A stretch of DNA of 64,000 nt from Symsagittifera roscoffensis. Taxonomy: Eukaryota > Xenacoelomorpha > Acoela > Convolutidae. The notes beneath the pieces were generated by a model, which was not told the DNA's origin, did not search any database, and saw only the letters and a list, made by a program, of their open reading frames with translations. Numbering within the stretch: the first letter of the stretch is position 1; each line of letters begins with the position of its first letter. The position numbers were made by a program, and so were the translations under genes. Shown here one piece after another: positions 9,151 to 21,104 of the stretch. Location: assembly GCF_963678635.1 (NCBI RefSeq), contig NC_087068.1, positions 38,155,649-38,219,648 of the forward strand, in the 5' to 3' direction.

Positions 9151-12100
9151 ATAATTTTACATCCTCTCAGTCCTCAATGTTTTCTCCTGCAAAAAAAAAT
9201 TATATTTACTAAGTCCAAAAAAATTTTCTCCGACACCTAAGTTTTTACCTACTCAGACTACAACATTTTCTCCGACAATTAAAATTACATCTACTCAGTC
9301 TACAAAACTTTTTCTGACAAATAAATTCAAGACACCTCAGTCTACAAAATTTTCTCCGACAAATAAAAGTAGATCCTCTCACTCTACAAAAATTTCTCCG
9401 ACAAATAAATTTTCATCTACTCAGTCTACAAAACGTTTTTTGACAAATAAATTTACATCTACTCAGTCTACAAAACTTTTTCTGACAAATAAATTCAAGT
9501 CACCTCAGTCTATAAAATTTTCTCCGACAAATAAAAACAGATCCTCTCACTCTACAAAAATTCCTCCGACAAATAAGTTTTCATCTACTTAGTCTACAAA
9601 ACGTTTTCTGACAAATAAATTTACATCTACTCAATCTGCAAAACTTTCTCCGACAAATACATGTACATCTACTCAGTCTACAAAATTTTTTCTGACAAAT
9701 AAATTCAAGTCACCTCAGCCTGCAAAATTTTCTCCGACAAATAAAATTAGATCTTCTCAGTCTTCAAAAATTTCTCCGACAAATAAGTTTTCATCTACTC
9801 AGTCTACAAAACTGTCTCAGACAAATAAATGTACATCTACTCAGTCTACCAAATTTTCCCCGACAAATAAAGTTAGATCTTCTCAATCTACAAAAATTTC
9901 TCCGACCAGTAAAATTAGATCTTCTCAATCTACAAAAAATTCTCCGACAAATAAAATTAGATCTACTCAGTCTACAAAAGATTCTGCGACAAATAAATAT
10001 ACATCTACTCAGTCTAGAAAATTTTCTCCGACAAACAAATTTACACCAACCCAGTCTACAAAAGATTCGCCGACAAATAAATTTACATCTACTCAATCTG
10101 CAAAACTTTCTCCGACAAATAAATTTACATCTACTCAGTCTACAAAACTTCTTCTGACAAATAAATTTATTTCTACTCAGTCTACAAAACTTTTTCTGAC
10201 AAATCAATTTAAATTTTCTCAGTCTACAAAAATTTCTCCAACAGATAAATTTACACCTACTCAGTCTACAAACGTTCCTGTTAAAACTAAATTTAGATTT
10301 ATTCAGTCTAGAAAAATTTCTGTGACCAATAAATTTAAAACTATTCAGAACACAAACTTTACTGCAGCAAATAAATTTACACATACTCAGACTGCAAATG
10401 ATAAATTCACTTCTACTCAGTCTACAAAAGTTTCTCCGACAAAAAAATTTACTCCTACTCAGACTACAAAAATTTCTCCGTCAAATACGTTTTCACCTTC
10501 TCAAACTGAAAATGGTAAATTTACTTCTAATCGGTCTACAAAAAAATTTTCGACAAATAAAATTACTTTTACTCAGTCTACAAAACTTTTTCCGACAAAT
10601 CCTTTTAAATCTTCTCAGTCTACAAAGTTTTCTTCAACAGATAAATTTACACCAACCCAGTCTTGCAAAACTTTCTCCGACAAATACATGTACATCTACT
10701 CAGTCTACAAAACTTTTTCTGACAAATAAATTCAAGTCACCTCAGCCTGCAAAATTTTCTCCGACAAATAAAATTAGATCTTCTCAGTCTTCAAAAATTT
10801 CTCCGACAAATAAGTTTTCATCTACTCAGTCTACAAAACTGTCTCAGACAAATAAATGTACATCTACTCAGTCTACCAAATTTTCCCCGACAAATAAAGT
10901 TAGATCTTCTCAATCTACAAAAATTTCTCCGACCAGTAAAATTAGATCTTCTCAATCTACAAAAAATTCTCCGACAAATAAAATTACATCTACTCAGTCT
11001 ACAAAAGATTCTGCGACAAATAAATATACATCTACTCAGTCTAGAAAATTTTTTCCGACAAACAAATTTACACCAACCCAGTCTACAAAAGATTCGCCGA
11101 CAAATAAATTTACATCTACTCAATCTGCAAAACTTTCTCCGACAAATAAATTTACCTCTACTCAGTCTACAAAACTTCTTCTGACAAATAAATTTATTTC
11201 TACTCAGTCTACAAAACTTTTTCTGACAAATCAATTTAAATTTTCTCAGTCTACAAAATTTTCTCCAACAGATAAATTTACACCTACTCAGTCTACAAAC
11301 GTTCCTGTTAAAACTAAATTTAGATTTACTCAGTCTAGAAAAATTTCTGTGACCAATAAATTTAAAACTACTCAGAACACAAACTTTACTGCAGCAAATA
11401 AATTTACACATACTCAGACTGCAAATGATAAATTCACTTCTACTCAGTCTACAAAAGTTTCTCCGACAAAAAAATTTACTCCTACTCAGACTACAAAAAT
11501 TTCTCCGTCAAATACGTTTTCACCTTCTCAAACTGAAAATGGTAAATTTACTTCTAATCGGTCTACAAAAAAATTTTCGACAAATAAAATTACTTTTACT
11601 CAGTCTACAAAACTTTTTCCGACAAATCCTTTTAAATCTTCTCAGTCTACAAAGTTTTCTTCAACAGATAAATTTACACCAACCCAGTCTACAAAAGATT
11701 CGCCGACAAACAAATTTACATCTACTCAATCTGCAAAACTTTCTCCGACAAATAAATGTACATCTACTCAGTCTACAAAACTTCTTCTGACAAATAAATT
11801 TATTTCTACTCAGTCTACAAAACTTTTTCTGACAAATCAATTTAAATCTTCCAGTCTACAAAAATTTTTCCTACAAATAAGTTTTCATCTACTCAGTCTA
11901 CAAAACTTTTCTGACAAATAAATTTACATCTACTCAATCTGCAAAACTTTCTCCGACAAATACATGTACATCTACTCAGTCTACAAAACTTTTTCTGACA
12001 AATAAATTCAAGTCACCTCAGCCTGCAAAATTTTCTCCGACAAATAAAATTAGATCTTCTCAGTCTTCAAAAATTTCTCCGACAGATAAGTTTTCATCTA

Positions 12101-13410
12101 CTCAGTCTACAAAACTGTCTCAGACAAATAAATGTACATCTACTCAGTCTACCAAATTTTCCCCGACAAATAAAGTTAGATCTTCTCAATCTAGAAAAAT
12201 TTCTCCGACCAGTAAAATTAGATCTTCTCAATCTACAAAAAATTCTCCGACAAATAAAATTAGATCTACTCAGTCTACAAAAGATTCTGCGACAAATAAA
12301 TATACATCTACTCAGTCTAGAAAATTTTCTCCGACAAACAAATTTACACCAACCCAGTCTACAAAAGATTCGCCGACAAATAAATTTACATCTACTCAAT
12401 ATGCAAAACTTTCTCAGACAAATAAATTTACATCTACTCAGTCTACAAAACTTCTTCTGACAAATAAATTTATTTCTACTCAGTCTACAAAACTTTTTCT
12501 GACAAATCAATTTAAATTTTCTCAGTCTACAAAATTTTCTCCAACAGATAAATTTACACCTACTCAGTCTACAAACGTTCCTGTTAAAACTAAATTTAAA
12601 TTTACTCAGTCTAAAAAAATTTCTGTGACCAATAAATTTAAAACTACTTATAGAACTTTTTCTGACAAATCAATTTAAATCTTCTCAGTCTAAAAAATTT
12701 TCTCCAACAGATAAATTTACACCTACTCAGTCTACAAACGTTCCTGTGAAAACTAAATTTAGAACTACTCAGTCTAGAAAAATTTCTCTGACCAAAAAAA
12801 ATAAAACTACTCAGATTACAAACTTTTCTGCAGCAATAAATTTACCCATATTCAGACTGCAAATGATAAATTTACTTCTACTCAGTCTGCAAAACTTTCT
12901 CCGACAAAAGAATTTACACCTACTCAGACTACAAAAATTTCTCAGACAAATACATTGTCACATTCTCAGATTAAAAATCATAAATTACTTCTACTCAGTC
13001 CAGAAAAATTTCTCTGACCAATAAAATTAAAACTACTCAGATCAAAAACTTTTCAGCAGCAAATAAATTTACACATACTCAGACTGCAAATGATAAATTT
13101 ACTTCTACTCAGTCTAAAAAATTTTTCTCCGACAAAAAAATTTACTCCTACTCAGACTACAAAAATTTCTCCGTCAAATACGTTTTCACCTTCTCAAACT
13201 GAAAATGGTAAATTTACTTCTAATCGGTCTACAAAATTTTCTCCGACAAATGAATTTTCACCTACTCAGACTACAAAAATTCTTCCGACAGATAAACTCA
13301 CAGCTATTCAGTCTACAAAAATTTCTCCCGCAATTATATTTAGACCTACTCAGACTACAATTATTTTTCCGACAAATGAATTTAAGTCTACTCAGTCTAC
13401 TCAGTCTTTT
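9151..13410 (+). repeat. 42-bp coding tandem repeat array
   Basis: The unit is 42 bp (14 codons), with a near-constant core ACTCAGTCTACAAAA and a second core CCGACAAATAAA. About 100 units are present, with variants such as GTTAAAACTAAATTTAGA. The codon-length unit and conserved amino-acid pattern indicate the array was once under coding selection. Confidence 0.9.
9638..12640 (+). repeat. Higher-order duplication of the 42-bp array
   Basis: A block beginning GCAAAACTTTCTCCGACAAA starts at 9638, 10665 and 11941. The first two copies are 1,027 bp apart and nearly identical along their length. The third starts 1,276 bp further on and is partial, to about 12640. 1,027 is not a multiple of three, so each junction shifts the reading frame. 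Confidence 0.85.
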
Positions 13411-14889
13411 GAGCCGATAGCGTTTAAATATTTTTCTTCGATAAACAAAAAAGCAACTGTTGCAACATCTTCAAAATCATCTACGTTTCCAACTCCCAAC
13501 CAGTATTCGACTTCGAAGCAGTTTTCCTCTGATGTATTTGAATCGAAATCAAAAACCTCCATCAAACCGAAGCTTCGTCCAACCTCGATTAAACTGGATT
13601 CAAATACTTTAAAGAAATCAAACACAGCTTTAAAAATATCCAAAGACGATTTTGAACTTGCGAGCAACAATGAAAATTGGAATCAAACACGTACAAAAAG
13701 TACCCCGGGTAAACATCACGGGTTGATCCTCACACAAAAAAATGCTTGTCATAAAGTTCAATACATTTAGTCTATGGAGAAATTGTTTTTTTTTCCGTCA
13801 AAAACTGCTTTTTTAAGAAAAACAACATATGAAAACTGCTTGATAATTTTTTCCATGAAAAAAATCCAAATTTGAGAAAAAAAAATAAGCTCTCTGTTTT
13901 AGCTAAATCTACTTCTTAGCTAAAAAACGTTGTTCGAGAAAAAAATGTTTCACGCGAACTTGGTCTAACGTACTCCACATACAAACTTATTACAAAAATT
14001 GAGCAAAAAATTTTGATGAACGGTTTGGGACATTGAATGATTTTTTCTACTTTTTGTTATTTATTCAAAGTTACAAAAACAACTTGGAATTGTCCACCAC
14101 AAAATCTTAATCTACTGTTTTAATCTCTGAGTTTTTTTTTATTTAAGAAAATTATTGTTTCTTCTCTGACCAAATACAAAAATACTTAAAAAATAATATA
14201 TTAAGCTGTTTCCAAGTAAAGTTATTACACAAACAAAATTACAAATGAATATGTCAAGCGAAAATCAATTTCATGTATTGAAAGCTGCTTTCTATACGAT
14301 TGTCATGAATACAAACTGGAAGGCAGTACAACAAAACCAAAGTATAACTAAAGTTTTTTCACCCATTACCAAGTAGAACAGTGTCCAATACCAATTACCC
14401 ATTACCAATTTTCACTCATTCATCGCAGGTCATTGGGAAAAGTTTGAACTTAAATTGGCAACAAAACGACAAAAATTATCATTTAATTGATCCGGCTCGA
14501 TGAAAGGCGCTAGAATTTTTGCTGAACAAAAAAAAACTCAGTTATTAGTAAATTTTTCTTTCGAGTTTTCTCCAACCCAATTTTAAGCGAAATTGCCAAC
14601 AACTCACAAACGGATTAAATTAACATCCTCTCGCCAGACATAATCTGCTATTCTGCCCAGCGTTTATTTCATTTCAGATTTGCTAAGCGCTGCTTGGAAA
14701 ATGCTCAATTCTGATTGGCTGTAAATGCTCAATTCTGATTACCTCGAACCAAGCTAGCATCCCGAAACTGCATTTCAACCAATGAGATTTCAAGGAGAAC
14801 ATTTGGGAACTATGCTATTGATTTTATGTTTTGGGAATTACGAAGATTGGATCTATATGAATTAACTCTTTCAAGCCTTTCTAACCTTA

Positions 14890-17372
14890 AGAAGACTACT
14901 CGTATATCAGGGCAAAGCCCTGGATGTTCCGACTGTCCCTTAATTAATATCGAATAGTTTTTGAGAAAAAAATATTGAAAACCTGTAAATTTTGGACAAT
15001 ATCAAAAAGTGAAATGTTGAGTCGTACAATTAATACGACCAATTAACTAGCCTCAATTCAATTTGGAACAATTTTGTTGCGCGGGGTGATTCGTCAAGCA
15101 TAAATAATTCGTGTTACGCTCTCAGCAAAATGAATAAACTCTTCAAAGCACACATAATTTAGTCCAGAACGTTTGCGAGTGTTTGCCGTGATGCAAAATT
15201 TCTAAAAGATGATCAAAAGCGATGAGTTGAAACTTGGTGAAAAAATCAGCAAATCATAGAGCATAGATAGATCTACAAATTATAGTGTTTTATCTGCTAT
15301 TACGACAATATAGGGCAAAATAGGGCAATTTTTTTTGCTTTTCTATTCTTTTTAAAACTGAGATAGCTGCAAACTAATAAACTCTGAAACTCAATCCAAA
15401 CTGAGGCAAGTTAATAATTTCAAACAGTTCTTGAGCATAACATATTTCAAACCATTTCGTCACTTTCTTCTAAAGTCGGAGCATTATGTAAAGATAATTC
15501 AGAATAAAAGATTTTAAAAGTGTTTATATTTTTTGTGGTATTTTCGTTTGAAAAACTCGGTTTTATTAAATAGTTTGAACAAAAAGAAACGTTTTCTCTC
15601 TCAAATGAAAAGGCAAGTCTCGATTTTTTCAATGATTCACTCTGGGACGTGAATGAGAGCTAACGTTTTGCTACATTTCAAGTCCGACTACTTTATCTTA
15701 GTCAAAAACTCCGGCATGTGAAATGACATTATTGTTCCAACTTTCGATACGAAAATAACGGAATATTTGTGCTTGGGGTGGGTTTTTTTTCTTCGGACAA
15801 ATTTCAACTTTTTAACTAGCCATTTTGACGGAATTTTTTAATATAATTCAAAAGCTATTGTTGTTCTGAGCTTAAATTTGAAAAAATATTTCACCTGTGA
15901 TCACTTTTTGTAAAGTTATAAGGGTTTAAAGATTGCCATTTTGGCCATTTTGTCCAATTTGGGACAATTAACGCGCGATATACTTCGCGCTATTAACGCG
16001 TAAGCGGAGATTTAATCCGTCTTAGAAATCGTTCCAAATTGGATGAACGAAGCTTATTTGCCATAATTGATTTATTACAAGGAACGAAATCTATCCTTTT
16101 GTACTTTATATGGCGTGTGGGGGGATGATTTTCATTGAAAAATTTCAAATTTTAGAAAAAAAATTTTTCATTTAGTTAACTTCATTTAATTTTTTAATGT
16201 TATTACTGCTCCATAAACCTTAAAAGGCAGTCGGAACATTCAGGGCTTCGTCCTGATACGAGCACTCTTGTATTAATTTTGTTTTCAATTAAAATCGGAT
16301 ATCAGCAAGAGCAAACTGTTTCTTTGCTAATGAGCGCATTGCACTGACTAATCCTTGTGTCTATTTTTGTTCCGACTTTCGATACAAAAGTAACGAAACA
16401 TTTGTGCTAGGGGTGGATTTTTTTTTTCTTCAGACAATTTTTGACTTTTTAACTAGCCATTTTTGACAAGATTTTTTGTATCACTCGAAAGGTATTGTTG
16501 TCCTGAGCTTAAATTTGAAAAGATCTTTCACCTGTGATCATTTTTGGTAAAGTTATGGCGGTTTGAAGATTACCATTTTGGCCAATTTGTGACAATTAAC
16601 GTGAGATATATTTCTTTGCGCTAATAACGCGTAAGGGGAGGTTTAATCCGTCGTAGAAATTGTTCCAAATTGATTGCAGGAAGTTTATTCGCAATAATTG
16701 TGTTCCGACTTTCAAAGCTCGGTGTGTTTTTTTTTTATTCAGTCATTTTTTGCCGATCGAAATAATAGTTTCCGACAAAATTTTTTTTACCCCATCAAAA
16801 AGATTTTAACTTTTTGAAATCAATTTAAAAAAGATATTTTCCTCCAATTAATTGTTGTAAAGTTCTGAGGGTTTGAAAGTTGCCAAAGTGGCCAGGTTCT
16901 GGGCTAAATTATGCGCGCTTTGAAGAGATTATTCACATTGCTGAGAGCAAAACGCGACTTATTTATGCGCGGCGGATTATTCCGCACAACAAAATTGTTC
17001 CAAAGTGAATTGAGGCTAGCAATCAGATTGGCGTATTAATTTCGTACTTCTCAACCTTTCACACTTTGATATTGTCCAAAATTTATCGGTTTTCAATATT
17101 TTCTTTTCTCAAAAACGATTCGATATGAATTGAGGGACAGTCGGAACATTTAGGGCTTTGCCCTAATCTACGAGCAGTCTTGTTTGTTGCTAGGATCGAA
17201 TTCTATCACTTTCTACTTTATGTGGCGTGTGGGTGGATGTTTTTTACAAAAAACTTAAATTAAAAAAAAAATCTTTTTATTCCATTAAATTTGAATTTTA
17301 CTGCTCCATAGACCGACCTTAAACAGCAGTCGGAACATTCAGGGCTTTGTCCTAATACGAGCACAGTAGTTC
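14890..17372. mobile_element. Nested TIR/foldback element cluster
   Basis: The left end near 14892-15130 is repeated in inverted orientation near 16955-17185. The shared end has AGGGC.AAGCCCT next to TGTTCCGACTG. Between them, two direct copies of an internal body start TGTTCC.ACTTTCGATAC at about 15735 and 16365. The second is interrupted near 16701 by another copy. Further ends of the same type occur at about 16232-16272 and 17329-17372. No transposase frame is visible, so the elements are nonautonomous. Confidence 0.7.
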
Positions 17373-18409
17373 TGTTTTAGTTCCGAATACTTCGCGAAAT
17401 ATTGTGTAGGGTGTTTTTTTCCGCCAAATTCTTACAAGTTGGATTTTCTTAGTTCAATCATTGTAGTCGGAACATTTAGTGTGATAACAGCATCCAGCAA
17501 CCGATTATAAATAGTTTGAATTTTTAACTTTGTTTACTGGAAGAAAGACATAAACTTCAACTTCCTCAAAAATTTGGAATCTTGATACAAGTATTTTTTA
17601 AACCACTCTTCATTCAGTGAAAAAAGCTTTGTTCTAATTTCTAGAGAGAAACTATTCCATGCCCGTTTTTTGTCGACTTCATGTTATGATGAAAATTTTC
17701 AATGCCGCTCTATTAGCGAATGAAAAGTTGTAGTATGATGACTCACACGATTTCATTCTACTCTGAAATGTGCTACTTTCATGGACTAGACCCAATCGCG
17801 TTACAAATAACTTCAAATTAAGGGAGCCTCAAGCACATGAATAACTGATTGCTTTAGTTATCCAAAATTGCTTTTGTTATGCAGTTTATGACAAGCTCTT
17901 AAATTTGTTTACTTAATCGATTATTTGTTAAAATTTGACCAAAATTTTTTCTGCCATCTAACCATTATCCATGGAATGAGCTTAAACTCAAAAACTTAAT
18001 TTGTTTGTTGATATTGATCATTAAGTTACTGAGGGCTAAAAGTTATTTTTGTCAGTTTGTACGATGGTCATTCTGCAAGAAAACTCCATTTTCCAATTAA
18101 AGAGGCGAAATATTCCGGCACAAAGTCACTCAGATTTAATTGAGGCAATTTGCATATTTTTGATTGTAAGTTGGGTGTGAGGAAAATATTGAAAAAAAAA
18201 TTTCTTTAAAAAAAATTATCAATTTTTTGAAGAAAACTTTCCTTTGAGACCCCCCATATACAATCAGATTATTCAGGGAATCGGTTTGATACGAGCGGGC
18301 TTGTTTTGTTTCAAAGTAGCCTGAAATGGGAAGTTCTTCAAAAAACTGTTTAATATTTTTCTTTTTTTTCTGATTTCAAATGACACTTTGAAAATCGATT
18401 ATATACATA

Positions 18410-18912
18410 CAGTGCTAATTTAAATTCAGCGGAAACAACGCATTTCTCTCAATTTGGTTTAAGATAAGATAACAGGGGAAGAGAACAAAGTTGTGTAGAA
18501 TTTCACGGTAACTGATCTAGTGAAATTTTTTCCTTTGAAATTCTGAACTATCATTCACCCCAAAAATGGGTATTTTCGGTTTTTTTATTAATCAAGAACT
18601 ACGCTCAAACTACCGTGTTAATTAATGACAATTTCAAAATTTTAGAAAAACAAATTTTTGAGAAAGGAAGAATGGCAAAATTGAAAGTGTAAGAGGCTTT
18701 TTTTTATATAACTTTTTTATCAATTAAACCAATAGTTTCAGCGTATTTCTCGATTCGAATTTCGAAAAATGAATTGAATTATATTAGTTCTAGTGAATTT
18801 ATGAGCATGTGTGGTTTTGCTCATATTTGTCTAATCCTAACCCAATTTGAAAAAATCCTTGGAAATTTCAAATTTGATTTGTTTTTTTTTCGGATAACTT
18901 ACTTCAGCACTG
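18410..18912. mobile_element. Tc1/mariner-type MITE, copy 1
   Basis: The ends are CAGTGCTA and CAGCACTG with long imperfect inverted arms, flanked on both sides by TA, the Tc1/mariner target. It has no coding capacity. It abuts copy 2 with only the TA between them. Confidence 0.7.
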
Positions 18913-18914
18913 TA

Positions 18915-19582
18915 CAGTGCTGATTTAAATTATTCGGACAAAATGAACAAAACTTGAATTTTCAAACACGTTTTTCTCAAATTGGGTTAAGATTAGACCA
19001 AAAGTGAAGAGAACAAAAGTTGCTTAGAATTTCAGCAGAATTAATATGGTGCAATTTTTTCTCCGAAATTCTCAACCAAAATTTTTCCCGAAAAATGGGT
19101 CGTTTTTTTTTTAAATTAATCAATAAATACGCTGAAACTACTTTGATAATTGACAAAAAGGGTTGAAAGGGTTCTAGAAGGGTTGAATCTCCAAAAAATT
19201 GCGCAAATTGTTTAAAGTTTGCTTTTGAGCACAAGTTTTGGCTTTTATATAGTAAGAGTCGCATTTCTTGACTAGCAAGTAAAACTATTTTCTCTTATAC
19301 AGGTTTTTGGAGATTCAACCCTCCTAGAACTTTGTTTCTTGTAACATAATTGTTTCATCAATTATCAAAGTTGTTTCAGCGTATTGATTAATTAAAAAAA
19401 GCCAAAATGACCCATTACTGGGGTAAAATTTTGGTTGAGAATTTTGCACCATATTAATTCTAAAGAAATTCTAAGCAACTTTTGTTCACTTCACTTTTTG
19501 TTAATCTTAACCCAATTTGAGAAAAACGTGTTTGAAAATTCAAGTTTTGTTCAATTTGTCCAGATACTTTAAATCAGCACTG
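18915..19582. mobile_element. Tc1/mariner-type MITE, copy 2, long inverted arms
   Basis: The ends are CAGTGCTG and CAGCACTG, with arms of roughly 300 bp that pair nearly end to end; for example the CTCAAATTGGGTTAAGATTAG block recurs inverted. A TA precedes it. Related to 18410-18912 and 38518-39185. Confidence 0.75.
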
Positions 19583-20040
19583 CATAACTATGCTCAATCC
19601 GAAACAATAAAAATTCAATTCAAGTCGGAGCAAAATTAATTTAGAAACTGCATGTGTTCGAAGTCGAAGCTTGTCTGTTCTCGACAATTTAATCGAACTA
19701 CTTGGAATTTTTTTTGCAATTTTTTTATGCACATAAGCTTTTAAGATGTTTGTTTCCCAAAGTTATTCAGATGTTTGATTTTTCAGTTTTTTACGGAACC
19801 CTGGGTATCAAGAATATGCATAAGAAATTGCCCAGAAAATAAATCACAACCACTCATTTGCAGAAGAAAAAAATTTGAGCGAAGAATGTCGTGAAATTCT
19901 GTTCGAATCCTTGTCACAGGATTAGGAACTTCAACTAGTTCAGGTGATACAACGTTTAAAATAGTTGCAACCAATTTGAAAAAAAAATATGTTTTTTTTT
20001 CAAATTTTCCCAGTCTTAATCTCAAATTTAATTATTTCAG

Positions 20041-20300
20041 ATTGGATTACATCAACTAGAGAAAACTTTGCTCGCAAAAAGAAAGACAACGGCGTTATTG
20101 TAGACCCGCCATTGAAACTGAAAACCAAACAGAAAGATTCCGAACCCCACAGCAATCATTTTGATGAGCCCGTTTTAAACGAGAGAGCGTCGGGGGCAAC
20201 ATTTCTAGTTGGGTTGATTTTTATCGTCATTTTGTTTCTGCTTTGTTCGAAACGACGGGCCAGAAGTAGTGTCAGACGATTTTCAGCCTTGTGGATATAA
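20041..20300 (+). CDS. Last exon: single transmembrane segment and short basic tail
   Basis: The exon starts after TTATTTCAG at 20040 and reads in phase 1 to a TAA at 20298-20300. It encodes a hydrophilic juxtamembrane stretch, one hydrophobic helix (ATFLVGLIFIVILFLLC) and a stop-transfer cluster KRRARSSVRR. This is the C-terminus of a type I membrane protein. The phase matches the donor at 13708/13709, so it may be the membrane anchor of the Thr/Ser repeat protein 6.3 kb upstream. Missed exons in between remain possible. Confidence 0.65.
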
Positions 20301-20395
20301 TTTTTTGAATCTCATTTGCCGGTTAGATTCTAACAGTTCTAACTTTCTATTGTAATAACCCTCCCAAATCCCAAGGTTCGCATCAATAGTCATTT

Positions 20396-20401
20396 AATAA
20401 A
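20396..20401 (+). terminator. Polyadenylation signal AATAAA
   Basis: Lies 96 bases after the stop codon of the transmembrane exon at 20041-20300, in an A-rich context, and before the (GA)n tract. Confidence 0.55.
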
Positions 20402-20407
20402 AAAATA

Positions 20408-20410
<3 letters not shown>

Positions 20411-20455
<45 letters not shown>

Positions 20456-20457
20456 AA
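20411..20457. repeat. (GA)n microsatellite
   Basis: About 47 bases of almost perfect GA dinucleotide between the transmembrane exon and the tetraspanin gene. Confidence 0.95.
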
Positions 20458-20555
20458 GTATCTGAATCAAATTAATGGAGCCAAAAAAAAACAGCAAACG
20501 CATGAAAACATAAAAATCAACGTGTACAAATTGTTTATGTCAAAAAATTTCACTC

Positions 20556-20756
20556 GAAAAATTGTTCACGAATAAAAAAAGCAAGAAAATTGGGAATAAC
20601 GAAATTGTTCACGAAATTGTTCACGAATATTCGTGAAAAATTGTTCACGGATAAAAAAAAGCAAGAAAAATGGAAATAATGAAATTGTTCACGAAATTGT
20701 TCACGAATATTCGTGAAAAATTGTTCACGAATAAAAAAAGCAAGAAAAATGGGAAT
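20556..20756 (+). repeat. Approximately 80-bp tandem repeat with internal palindrome
   Basis: Two and a half copies of a unit containing GAAATTGTTCACGAAATTG and the perfect 18-bp palindrome TTCACGAATATTCGTGAA (20620-20637 and 20700-20717). The array ends about 65 bases before the tetraspanin ATG, so it lies in the likely 5'UTR or promoter. Confidence 0.85.
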
Positions 20757-20821
20757 AGAGAAAAAGCAAATTGGTCTTTGAATGATTGAAGTTGATTTGT
20801 GTCAACCAAAGAGTCCTCATA

Positions 20822-21104
20822 ATGTCGTGTTCAATATCGACTTTTTACGCTTTATTGATATCAGTTTCAGTTACAACATTAGTTATTACCTTTTCATCGT
20901 GTATAACTGCAGTTGTTAACAAAAACCGTCAATATTATTATGCCATTTTAAATGATACAACTCCAAACGCTATTGCAGTCTTAGCTATTGTTATCTTGTT
21001 GTTAAGTTCTGCGGTATCATCAGCATATGCTATTTGGGCATTTGTGGCCAAAAAACAATCAGTAAATTTCATAGGGTTATGTACAAGTGCTATAGCTTTA
21101 GTCG
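20822..21104 (+). CDS. Tetraspanin exon 1: TM1, EC1, TM2, start of TM3
   Basis: First of three exons of a plus-strand gene of about 239 residues. ATG at 20822 is the first methionine in the frame; 36 nt upstream the frame is open but has only TTG. The exon encodes TM1 (TFYALLISVSVTTLVITF), a short EC1 loop (NKNRQYYYAILNDTTPN), TM2 (AIAVLAIVILLLSSAVSSAY) and the start of TM3. It ends G|GTAAGT in phase 1. Tetraspanins organise membrane microdomains and partner with integrins, Ig proteins and other receptors. Confidence 0.75.

Larger units (their letters stand above)
8735..13708 (+). pseudogene. Thr/Ser/Lys-rich tandem-repeat protein exon, frame broken
   Basis: Most of this block encodes a 14-residue repeat of the form SPTNKFTSTQSTKL. 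Before it is a non-repeat Thr/Ser-rich part (8735 to about 9150). After it is a non-repeat tail (13411-13708) that ends at a phase-1 donor, G|GTAAAC. The repeat is hydrophilic, basic and densely hydroxylated, as in mucin-like or extracellular matrix proteins. That role is inference. The frame changes several times before 9150, meets a UAG near 9590 in place of CAG, gains a base near 10663 at a duplication junction, and loses bases near 11850, 11905 and 12650. It may be a decaying gene or an assembly with indels in a difficult repeat. The 5' exon boundary is unclear: an acceptor-like CTCCACAG ends at 8730, but a TGA follows at 8732 in the relevant frame. Confidence 0.6.
13709..20040 (+). other. 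Gene-free stretch, possibly one 6.3-kb intron, filled with TIR elements
   Basis: No credible coding exon is visible on either strand. It is flanked by a phase-1 donor at 13709 and a phase-1-compatible acceptor at 20040, so it may be an intron of the repeat/TM gene. The minus-strand frames at 15447, 18977 and 19783 overlap transposon sequence or lack features. Confidence 0.5.

Noticed and set aside
9791-11411. Two long minus-strand Cys/Arg-rich frames (9791-10384 and 10818-11411) resembling a cysteine-rich repeat protein
   Set aside because: They are antisense shadows of the 42-bp plus-strand repeat. The plus frame has codon-sized units and a non-repeat tail with a splice donor.
9151-13410. 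Regularly spaced repeats considered as a CRISPR-like array
   Set aside because: The units are contiguous 42-bp coding repeats without unique spacers, in a eukaryotic locus.
19783-20025. 80-residue minus-strand frame just before the TM exon
   Set aside because: No domain and no splice support; it overlaps the polypyrimidine region needed for the plus-strand acceptor.
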